Part shown: in pieces, positions 30,661 through 39,904 of the stretch | Layout of the letters: the number at the start of each line of letters is the position of its first letter | Position numbering within the stretch: the first letter of the stretch is position 1 | Assembly (NCBI GenBank): GCA_963970005.1 | Contig: CAXAMN010026472.1 | Location: forward strand, 1,506,961-1,570,960 | Origin: Durusdinium trenchii | Taxonomy: Eukaryota > Sar > Dinophyceae > Suessiales > Symbiodiniaceae | Reading direction: 5' to 3' | DNA: 64,000 bases | Translations under genes and position numbers: made by a program | The notes under the pieces: generated by a model | What the model was told of the DNA's origin: nothing | The model's input: only the letters and a program-made list of their open reading frames with translations | Database searches by the model: none

Positions 30661-32905
30661 GCACCTTGGAGGCACTTATATAAAAGGAAAGAGTGCTTGC
30701 ATCTCTTTGGCGCAGCTTCATAATGTCTCGAATCCAGAGTCAAGCGTGATTGAAGCAACAGTGCTGGTGATTTGAAACCTTCCTTCCCAGCCCTGGCTTC
30801 TTCCTATCATGTAACATGCTAAGCATGTATAGCTCTTCATCCACTTCTCAATCTGTGCCAGGTATGCTGACCCTCTTCATGGCCATGCCCTTACTCCGTG
30901 TCATCATGTGGAAAAACCCAAGCGGTCCGGCCGGGTCCACCCGCCGTTCCGTTCGGCGCCCGCGCCGAGGCCATTTCCGGGGGCGTGAACTGGGACGATG
31001 CCATTCGACCTCTAAGGGACATCTCCTCCATGGCAATGGTTTTGATGTCGATGTACGTCTTCATCACGGTCTTTGCTGCTTAAACGCTCCTTGGACCCAT
31101 CAAGATGGGGATGGGTAGATGGGTGGTAAGCTCAAACGCGTGCTTAGGGGCCAGGCCATCATTTTGGCTAGCTTGCATGTTTAAAGTTGCTGGCAGACAG
31201 GTTTGCAAGCTATTTTGAACACAGAGTGCAACGAAGGGAACGGAAGCTACAGGAATGAACAAAGCCACCATGAAGAAAAATACATGACAAGCGTCTACTG
31301 CTACTGGGCCTGCAGCAAACGGTGCAATATTTTGTGCCAGCAATCCAAGCTTGACAAAAACAAACCCGTTGACCACTTCAAGAAAGGACTAGTGACTAGC
31401 CACAGAACTTTGGGCATTCTCATCATGCACAAAGGCTGATTTCCTCATCATGATTTGTTGCTGCCGTCATTTGCTCAGGTTGTTACTGGCGTTCCTGATC
31501 TGCAGAAAGACCGAGCTTTGTTTCACTTGTCATTCCGAAGCTTTCTCCTTGACACTATAGGTCTTTCTTTTCCACTCAGTTTTGTTTGGATGGATCATCG
31601 CAAGTGAGCAAACCAAGGTCTTTTGCAACACTGCCATCCAAAGTGCTCAAGTCGACAAAGATGTGGCGACCATCCGACAAGTCCACACCAAAATGCAGCA
31701 GGCAAGGCTGAACGGCGGGTTACGTATGGACGGTTATTTCCCGGCTATGCATGGATGTTCAGTCTTAAAATGTTGAATGGCTTGGGTGTCGAGGAAGGCT
31801 GAATGTTGAGGAATGGCCCGTGGCGTTGTAGTTTTTGCACATTTCTTTTGGCAAGTCTGGGAAATACACACGGTTCCTTCTTTTCACGGAAGCGTGAGCC
31901 GTCAAGCCTGTTGCGTTTTGCGCTTTGATTTGGCTGTGGGTCAAAACCCAAAGCCCTAATCAATCCCTGGTAGGTTGACCTCTCGTATGTAGTCTATTCT
32001 CTTCATGTATGAGGGGTCAACCAATGTCTCCCGGTTTTGACCAGCCATTTAAGTTTGGTTTTGTTCATCAACTTAGCTTGTTTGGTTTGTGTCTCTGTTT
32101 TCAGCGGCTGTTTGAGATAGCATGTCTCATGTGGTGCCTCTCGCATCTCGCCTCTCGCTTCCCGCCTCGCCTGAAAAGAACGCAGACTCGCCGCCTCGAC
32201 TTGTTTCACTGAACGTCCAGGCAGAGGTTTTGAAGACGGTCTTCCAGGAGATAGATATCTGCAACTCGAACGAGGTCACCTTTCACGCACCATGGCACAT
32301 TTTTCAATTGTTGAGTGCAACACTGAACAGATTTGCCCAACCTTGCGACGCTTTCAAGAGGTGTTTCCGCCTTCAACGACGCGAACAGAGCGACGCGAAC
32401 ATGAGGATGTGAAAGATGCGATCTCCACGCCGGAGTTGGCGGGCTTTTTGGAGTCTGTGGGCATCTCTACAGATGATGTATGGACGGGGCCGAAACGCCT
32501 GGCTTGAAGATTGATTATTTAGTCTGCAGAAAAGGTTGAAAAGGTCCAAAAAACGCAAGTTAGACTTCTCCATCAAGCTGGATTTCACTCAGCACGCATC
32601 TGGAGCTAATGCTTTCTAAGCGGCGTAGTGACTATAGAGAAGATCCGGAAAACCGAATCTGTATCCTCTGGTCGTAATCTCGTGCTTGCCTGGTGTGTCA
32701 GCCATAACCACTTGTCCTGATCCAGTGAGTTGTGAAAGGGAGAACGTTCGCTTCACTTTGTGCTCTTCATTGACAGGACGTTCTTCATGTTGTTGGACCA
32801 AGACCGGAGTGGCAGCATTGATTTGGATGAGTTTGTTTCAGGGTGCCTACAGCTCCATGGACCTGCCAAGAGCATGCAGATGGCAAAGATGAGCTTTGAA
32901 AACAA
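29511..32905 (+). CDS. voltage-gated cation channel with C-terminal EF-hands, tandem copy 2
   Basis: Paralogue of copy 1 with the same architecture. Exons: 29511-30660 (S1-S5), 30862-30881 (20-nt, start of pore), 30970-31077 (filter and S6), 31479-31490 (12-nt microexon, VVTG), 31618-31701 (post-S6 helix), 32221-32286 (degenerate EF-hand), 32406-32482 (linker helix) and 32777-32905 (EF-hand). Donors in order: GC, GC, GC, GT, GC, GC, GA, then GC at 32906. It has two introns that copy 1 lacks (30882-30969 and 31491-31617). The end of S6 differs: the frame hits TAA at 31081 unless splicing uses a GC donor at 31078, dropping three residues (Ile-Leu-Asn in copy 1). No ATG opens exon 1 at its acceptor, so a 5' exon is missing. 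Read-through past 32905 stops after four codons. Functional gene is likelier than pseudogene, but the S6 end needs transcript evidence. Confidence 0.82.
30862..30881 (+). CDS. channel copy 2 microexon: pore start (20 nt)
   Basis: Encodes Met-Leu-Thr-Leu-Phe-Met preceded by two bases completing a Ser codon. Followed by an 88-bp intron that copy 1 lacks. Confidence 0.75.
30882..30969 (+). other. 88-bp copy-2-specific GC-AG intron in the pore loop
   Basis: Begins GCCATGCCC and ends GCCGAG. GGCCAT occurs at both exon-intron junctions (30881-30886 and 30969-30974). Removing it restores MAISGGVNWDD, collinear with MAITNGVTWDD of copy 1, where no intron exists. The intron is GC-rich with self-complementary tracts (GGTCCGGCCGGGTCC). 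Confidence 0.8.
30970..31077 (+). CDS. channel copy 2 exon: filter and S6
   Basis: Encodes AISGGVNWDDAIRPLRD and S6 ending VFITVFA. Aligned with copy 1 there is a one-base deletion just downstream (GCTGCTTAAAC versus GCCATACTCAAC), giving TAA at 31081. Splicing at the GC dinucleotide at 31078 would avoid it and keep phase 0 with the next exon. The aligned copy 1 donor position corresponds to 31086. Confidence 0.7.
31479..31490 (+). CDS. channel copy 2 microexon: VVTG (12 nt)
   Basis: GTTGTTACTGGC between TTGCTCAG and the GT donor at 31491. The four codons are identical in protein sequence to the start of copy 1 exon 11075-11170, where they are fused to the next exon. Confidence 0.75.
31618..31701 (+). 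CDS. channel copy 2 exon: post-S6 helix
   Basis: A 28-codon exon beginning VFCNTAIQSAQVDKDV and ending KMQQ. Acceptor AACCAAG, donor GC (GCAAGG), with GCA repeated at the start of the next exon. Confidence 0.85.
31991..32034 (+). repeat. dispersed ~40-bp repeat, copy 2
   Basis: Related to 23874-23914, see there. Located inside the intron 31702-32220 of channel copy 2. Confidence 0.5.
32221..32286 (+). CDS. channel copy 2 exon: degenerate first EF-hand
   Basis: A 66-nt exon, AEVLKTVFQEIDICNSNEVT. The loop lacks most calcium ligands. Acceptor ACGTCCAG, donor GC (GCACCA). Confidence 0.82.
32406..32482 (+). CDS. channel copy 2 exon: inter-EF-hand helix
   Basis: A 77-nt exon, DVKDAISTPELAGFLESVG. 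The donor is GA (GACGGG), as in copy 1, completing Trp across the junction. Confidence 0.82.
32777..32905 (+). CDS. channel copy 2 exon: canonical EF-hand
   Basis: A 129-nt exon with loop DQDRSGSIDLDE and helix FVSGCLQLHGPAKSMQ. The donor is GC (GCGACT) at 32906, where copies 0 and 1 have GT. Confidence 0.85.
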
Positions 32906-35900
32906 GCGACTTGCATTATACTAATCATTATACATTGGAAAAGGATTCAACAAGGACAGGTCACAACACGACGGTACGAATGGGTACCAGAAACATGGCA
33001 AATACTGGACAAGCCTCGAAACAAAAAGGACTTTTGATTCGGGGTGCAGCCTGGTGTATGTATGTACACACACACACCACACACACACACAAGCGGATCC
33101 ATGTATTCATTGGTCAAAATGTCAGAACATGTCAGAACATGACATTGTCGACTACACTCTGTCGACGGTGAGTGCGGCCCAAGGCTGACGCGGCAAGCCA
33201 TCAAGCATCTTTCGGAGGCAGGGCGTTTGTTTCCATCTCTTGAATAACACTGTGATTGTGGAGGGTATATTTTGGCTGAATATTTACTTTTTTTTGGCGG
33301 ATATTTTTGGCTTGCTTGTGTTCTGGCTTCTGTGGCTTTGGGCTTTCTACTGGTTTTAGCTTTTGGTGGCTGATGTGGCTTTTATTGGCTTTGGCTTTTT
33401 GGTGGCTTTGTCGCTTTCGGCTCTATACAGTGGTCTTAGCCTTTATATCTTATCTGGTTGAAGGCCTCTGTGGCTGATGCCTTGCTTTTCATAGGATTTT
33501 GATGGCAAGGCTTTGATAGCTCCTTCTGTTGCCCTTTGGTCGCTTTTTTGGTGGCTTGGCCCAAGGAACACAGACAGGTTGTAAAGAAATACACACAATT
33601 CTGGGCCCAAGCCATTTTAAGGGTTCTTCTATATCGCCAAAGGAAGAACCAGACTTTCGATGACTTTGGTTTGCTCTTAGGGGCCCTGCGCCCTTCCTCC
33701 AACCCCCTCCAGCTCTGTCAAACAAGCCAAGCCAGCGAAACCAAAGGACTGCACTGCTGGGAACCTCCCTATCCGCCCCCCAAAAAGAACTCCCACCAAT
33801 TTTGTTTTTCCTGCTGAAAGCTTTTGTCAATTCTGTTCCCATCTTGATGCGGGGCGCACAAGGGGCAACAGTCGAGTTGGATCTTATGGAGCATTCTTCC
33901 TGGCAGGACCTTCAGGGTATGAAACAACAGCTGAGTTCGGCCTTGCCATCGAAAGAGGTCAAAGAGGTTTTCTGAATCTGGCAACGGCTAGCTGGGCAGA
34001 AGTGAGATGCACGAATCAGCTTCGGCTAGCTGAGCAATGCGAGTTGCTGGATTCTGTTTTGTGGGAATTAGGCATGGCTGGTGCTTTTTCAATCTGTTTG
34101 TCTCTCAAACAAGGCCTAAGAAGGCCACATCTTGGGTGTGTTTTGGTCCAAAGCACCAACCAGCTCCGGCAAGGATCCGGGGTAGGCCGCCGTTTACCGC
34201 GACCTTTTTGGGTCCACGATGGAACGATCGCCTGTTTACTTTTATTTGCCTATCCTTCTGGCATCTCGGCTCCGTATGTCCTGACAGAGCTGCGCCGTTT
34301 TCTCGACTCTGGCATCCTGCTCGGCCAGGAACTCGACAAAGTCGAAGCTCTCGCCAAGTGTGGCTTTTTCAAGGGCACAAATTGAACACCGAGTGACCGA
34401 GTCATAGCTGAATAATTCGTGGGGAGTCCGGACTTGTTCGTTCGCTATTTTTTCGGACTTGTCAGATCATAGTCAGCCTGCTTTACCTGGATGTGACATG
34501 CATTCATACACTCCTGATTGACTGATTGGGTTTGCTGGATTGTAAGACCTGTAAGCTCTTGGGTTGGGAAGGAGTGCGTTGGGATTATACACTGATTACT
34601 GCTGTTTGAACCAGTTGTAGCTAGCAACTTCATGCAACTTCCATTGGTTGTAGCTGCAGACATTCACAGCCAAGGTCATTGCAACTTCTGTTGGATTGCA
34701 GCAAGCCTCGAACGATTCGAGCTCTTCGTATGGTATTTCCTTCCGAATCAAAGCAGTGCATAGTTCTTGGCTCAAGAGGAGCCTCTACACTGCCACACCA
34801 TACGCAGCATCCATACCAGTACAAATCGCACAAGTCTTCGACAACCAGCTGGATTGCATGCCTTGCGAATGCACTGTCAAGAAACGCTTTGTTGATCTGT
34901 GTTGAATGAGCAAACACCCGGAGCCATGCCAAAGCGGCTCCTGGCTGAGTTTGAAGCTTCACATTTGTTGTCTCTCAATGGATGACACTTCCTCGACTCA
35001 CCTTGATTCTGAGTCAGGGTAGACAATCCCTTCCGTGTCGGTGAGCCGGTCATGCGGGTTGGTGTAGACCATCCAATTCCTGAGGTCCAGGTTCACTCGC
35101 GTTGACACCCTGAGCGACGCAGAGTTGGATGAGAGGGAACGAGAATTGGAAACCGAGTCCTGGCAGAGAAGAGGTCATGGAACACCCAAGAGGTCCTGGC
35201 AGGTAACCGGATTGAACCGCCTTTTTTTCCACAGAGGAATCGTTGGAATCGTGGGATCTTCTCGGCAATTTTGTGGGGTGTGCATGAGTATGTGGATGAG
35301 ATACGTTGTACATGTGAAAATAGACATAACATAACTTAATTGGACGTCCCTGTTTATCGTGATGCCCGCCGTCAAGGCACTCCGTCAACGGAATGAAGCG
35401 CTGAATTCCAAAAGGAGCGCCGAATTCAGCATGGCTGTGTATGCGAAGTGATTTAGAAGCTAGCAGAAGCTGGCAGACAAGAACATTGAGCTTTCCGTTT
35501 GTTTTGCTGGGCGTGAATTGAACAGAACTGAGTCAACTTTACAGACCGACATGAAAGCAAGTACTCGTAGCTTGGTATGTAGCGTAGTAAATAAGAGTCT
35601 ACGGGACTCTTGTGCCCCGGAAGCTTGGCCCCACCAGCAGTTCCCAAAAGGAGATCGCGCGGTGCAGTCATTCCAACGATTGCGTCGCCAGGAGTTCCCT
35701 TGGAGAGAAGTTCACACCCTTGGGCGACCATCAGAAATTCAAGGCACGTGGTTGGCACAGCTTTTCTGTCTTGTTAAGGCATGTTCGCCTCGCTGTTCAA
35801 TTCTGCCATTTCTCAGACACTTCATGTGACTCGAACCGTCAGGAGATGCAAAATTTCAAGCAGCTCCGAGACAGGGCTCCTTCAACTGCAATGACCCATA

Positions 35901-36870
35901 TTGCTCTTCTCCTGCCTCAGCTTATTAGGGCGGTGCGGTTTGGCACGTTAATTATGAATCAAGAAGCGCCAGCAGTGAATTCCATGTAACAAACACCTCA
36001 AAGATGGGATTTCAGGCTTGATCCAATCCTAGAACCTCCTCCTCCTCCGGTTGAACAAACTATGACAAACTCCTGTGCAGAAAACCGCGCGGAGAAAAAT
36101 CCGTGCCACGAACCGCTTTACAACATGATCCGCCCAGAGCAAAACCCCGTGCGAAGTGCATCAATGGCCGGATCTGTGAAAAACATCTTCCAAGAGACTT
36201 GTGAACTTATACAGACCCTGTGACTGGATTTTCAGGTTCCTACCGGTTTGCCAACATTTTCCTTAAGCTCTTCCCTTCCAGGAGTTTTCACCAAGAACAA
36301 CCGTAACTGCCCACACCTGTCCGCCCTGTGTATCCACCATGACACGCCGCGTTTACACCAGCAGGTTTTCCTTCCTCCAATGGCACGGACTCACGCAAAC
36401 GCACTTGCCACCGAGGTCGTGCAAAACCGCATGGCACGGCGACATCACCTTTCGAAAGCTTTGGTTGTTAGTCTAATGAAGAATCAGTATTCTAATAAAG
36501 GTTTTTGTAGGGGAAAAGGAAGACCCTTCGATCTGGAGGGTTTTGAATTTTTGATATGATTTTAATGAAGGATTTTATAGTTTTTTTCTGGATGACTTTT
36601 TGGGCTTGAAGCTCTTCACAGGTGACCCTATTTTGGACTCCCCCGATTTCAGGGACAGGCTCCCTCAAACATTCAGAAGCTGAACCGTCCCTCACGTGAG
36701 AACCGCCAAGAGTCACAGGGCCTGTATCATCCGGTCCACCTACTAAAAATAAACACGGGCCCCCCCCCAATAAGAGAAACTCGGTCGCATTTTTTTCATA
36801 GAGTTGGGTGCGCTTTTCACATAGACAAACACACCAATGGCATCCAATGGCCCATTGTTGTCACTCACCC
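32906..36870. other. stretch without a recognised gene
   Basis: Contains a CA microsatellite (about 33064-33092) and a TGGCTTT-rich degenerate repeat (33270-33500). A short exon-like frame at 33871-33972 (VELDLMEHSSWQDLQGMKQQ, ending in TGA at 33973) and a 69-codon frame at 34696-34902 show no recognisable domain and are only possible exons. Confidence 0.4.
33270..33500. repeat. degenerate TGGCTTT/GGTGGC repeat
   Basis: About 20 imperfect TGGCTTT or TTTTGGTGGC motifs in 230 bp. Confidence 0.55.
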
Positions 36871-36879
36871 CATTTTATG

Positions 36880-38858
36880 GCCAAACGAGACGCAACAAAC
36901 ACATCCGAAGACGCGCATCGCTCGCGCGATCGCTCTCAGGAAAGATATCTCCTCCAGGAAGTTCAGGAAGAGAAGCGCCGACGAGCTGAGAAGGCAGAGG
37001 CGCAAAGGGCCACAGCACCGCGGGGCGCCCAGAAGGAATCAGGGCATCCTGCGGTCTCTCGACCACGCAGGTCAGACAGCGTCGCAGGTCATTTGTGTTG
37101 GCATTTTTCCAGACACAGAACCTCAACTGAACATCTTCATTCCTCTCATGAATACCTTGGGATGACCTTCCACTTCCGGTCAAGATCACATGGTGCGGGA
37201 AGTGGTGCCCTTTGCGTTGGGTTTCACCACTCCCACGATCAAAACTGGCGCTTCGACGAGGGTGTGGCACACGGATCGGTTTGGCCGTGCCAAGGAACGC
37301 AGAGATGTCAGCGGCCATCGCCGAGTACTTTGCCAGAGACTTACAGACGGATCTTTGATTCCAATGCGGGCCGCATGGCTCCTGGAACTTTGCACGAGAG
37401 AAGATTTCTCTCTCTTAGACTATTGGAGTGAAAGTCGAAAGTCACCCCTGCCGCTCGATATTCCTTGCGAGTTGGACAGCAGTATGTAATTACAATATAA
37501 ATTATGATCATAGAATTATAATTGAAATTGAATTGACTTCGAGTATTGTATGCAAATTTCTGTCTTGAAGCTTGACGCCGAGGCGCAGCAGAAGCAGTCA
37601 GGACCTGCCGAGAAGGCCGAAAAGGCTGCTCGGAAGATGTCTGCAAGCATTGCCAAGACAGCACAGATCCATCCTTCGTTGGTGCTTTGACAGCAATGGC
37701 GAGGGAGTCGGGAGACAGGTCCCTGGTTCCGCTTTTTCTTGGTCGAAACTGACCATGTGCAATCTGCCGCACTTTGAGAAATTCTCGTCATGGAATGGGT
37801 CGTCGTTTGCTCGATGCATGTGGAAGGCCAGAGATGTGATCCAGATGTGATCCATCACGAGCCAGATGAGCAACATTGAGCAACCCCCCCAAACCCGGGA
37901 GCAGATGTCCGTCCCGCTACTAGTAACAAGATGTCCGTTCTGCACTCGGTCCTCGGTCCGAGGCCAGTGTCTATGCAAATGCAGCGCCGGCGGCACCCGC
38001 TGCACCGGCTTCGGCTTTCGCGGCAGCGGCCGTTCCGCAGCAGGCTGGAAGGGGGCCCCCCAGGAATCAGGAATAGGATTGTGATTGGATTGGGCCCCCC
38101 CTTGGCACAAGAGCCAACGCTGCTTCTTGATCTCAAGCAAGCAGAAAAAGCAGCTAGGGCCTCGGGAAGACATTCGGAAGGCCTTGGGGGTTTGACTTGG
38201 GACCGGCACTGCTTGAGCGCAGGATGCAGGTGCCTATGAAATGGATCCTCAGCAAGCCGCAGCAGCTTGGAAGAGAAGCAAGGGATTTGTTTGCAGATCC
38301 CAAACAAAACAGCTGCAAAGTTGGTACCTTTACAGGTGAACATGAGCCTCGTCCTGGCCCTTCCATATTTGCCTGATCCACCCTTCGAGTAGGGTCAACT
38401 ATGCTTCACGTGCAGATAGCCAAAGATTTCCAGAGATATCCAGATTTCACAAGTTGTTTCATGGCTGGTGAACTCCCACTCCCTGGAGGCTGTGGGCACA
38501 AAACCGGTCTCATTTTCGTCTAAGCTTTGTGTACTTGTGCCAAGAAGATCGGCTTAACATTATTAGATGTTCATGGATCTCTCGGAGAGGGTAGAGACAC
38601 TTCTTCATCAAAAAGCCGTGGCACCAGGTCAGAAAGGATCGTAAAAACGTGGCAAAAACTCACATCAGCATGTCTTAAAGTGGGCTACTGAGAGTGGCCT
38701 GTGGTCCTCAAGTCCTTCCGATTTGCCCAGGCTGTCACCACCGTGCCCCCTGTGTCCACGTCCGCGGCGCCGGCACCCAGCTGGGCGGCGGTGGCCGCAC
38801 TGCCCGCCGCCTTCCGGGCCCGGGCGCTGGCGACCATGGCCGAACGGCGCGCGTAGAA
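36880..38858 (+). CDS. cluster of exon-like patches, unrecognised Ala/Gln/Lys-rich protein
   Basis: Exon-like reading patches occur on the + strand but I cannot join them confidently or name a family. 36880-37075 is highly charged (QEEKRRRAEKAEAQRA). 37095-37165 reads VICVGIFPDTEPQLNIFIPL. About 37270-37345 reads PRNAEMSAAIAEYFARDLQT. About 37570-37690 reads DAEAQQKQSGPAEKAEKAAR. 37962-38060 is Ala/Pro-rich (YANAAPAAPAAPASAFAAAA). 38220-38280 reads YEMDPQQAAAAWKRSKG after CGCAG. 38718-38855 is Ala/Pro-rich (TTVPPVSTSAAPAPSWAA). Composition and AG acceptors suggest short exons of one gene just upstream of CLF1. Long antisense frames over the same DNA are judged to be shadows. Confidence 0.35.
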
Positions 38859-39862
38859 AACACGGGGGCGCTGGGGGGGGGTGGCGGGCCGCGCCGCGGT
38901 TTGTGTTGGGCCAGTGGCTGGCTCGTGCCGTGTTCATCCGTGCTCAGGTGCAGAAACGTATGGGGCTGAAATCATCGGTGTTTGTTGCGGGCTCGATTCT
39001 GATAAGGACAAGCGCTCTTCACACACTTCCCAGCTGCTGTGTTCACATTGCAAACACACACTGCCTGTATCTGCATGTGAGGTCCGTCAAGAATGGCTTT
39101 GATTGTAGACTTCACACCATCATCATTTGTTTCACAACATTGATTTCACAACTCATGAATTTACAGACATCGCTATCGGTTTTATGGCATTGTGGGACCA
39201 AATTGGGGGGGGTTGGGGTTGGTTGGGGATGGTTGGAGGGCTAAACGCACCTGATATCACTTCACAGTGCATCTTGTGAGACTGCTCTGGCTGTTCACGC
39301 TGTTGCCGTTCGAGCCTCAGAAAGGCATGGAGGCATCGAGTGAGGCAACTGATCAACCTATCTGACATGCGGACATGCGGTGTCTATGAAGTTGAAACAT
39401 GTGGAAGTCGAAACCACTGACGAAGATCAGCAGCAAGGCAGTTGAGACCAATTCATAAAGCATACGGCGTGCCCGCGCCTTGCATGCATGATTTCTTTTC
39501 TTTAAACCAACTTTGGCCGCTGGCCTTACCGAACACAGCCACCGTGCAAACAAGCCGCTATCATAGCCCTGCACAGAATTCCTGGTTTTTGTAGCCCCGG
39601 TGCCAAGCTGTTTGGGCTGTTTTGCTCAACGTGCTGGGTCAGCCCTAGGTGCGGCCTTGTGAGGAGGGTTGGGTTCTTCAGATGGTCGAAGGGCTTTGAT
39701 TCTGGACAACTTGATACATGATACATTCATCCATTCTGCTGCAATGATCGGATAGACTTTCCTCAGACGTTGGGTGCTGCCCAGATGTTGGTTCTTCAAT
39801 CGCAGCATCGAAGCGCATCGAACGAACTCGGAGCGAGCGCAGGTTCCCAGCCGAACATCTTC

Positions 39863-39904
39863 ATGGCGCCCAAGCATGGTGGTAGCACCGGAATGGGGAA
39901 GAAT
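39863..39904 (+). CDS. CLF1: CLF1 exon 1 (likely start)
   Basis: ATG at 39863 gives [17 protein letters not shown] donor (GCCCGG) at 39905 joins phase 0 to [20 protein letters not shown] in exon 2 (40135-40212). Start choice is an inference; the exon 2 frame is closed by TGA just before its acceptor. Confidence 0.6.

Noticed and set aside
31203-31439. Reading QAILNTECNEGN at 31203 as an alternative S6 end (AILN) for channel copy 2
   Set aside because: No acceptor/donor pair gives the right phase, and the residues after AILN do not match VVTG; the real VVTG exon lies at 31479. Kept only as a coincidence.
37598-38209. 203-codon open frame on the - strand
   Set aside because: Antisense to Ala/Pro-rich GC-biased patches; composition is that of a shadow frame, no domain recognised.
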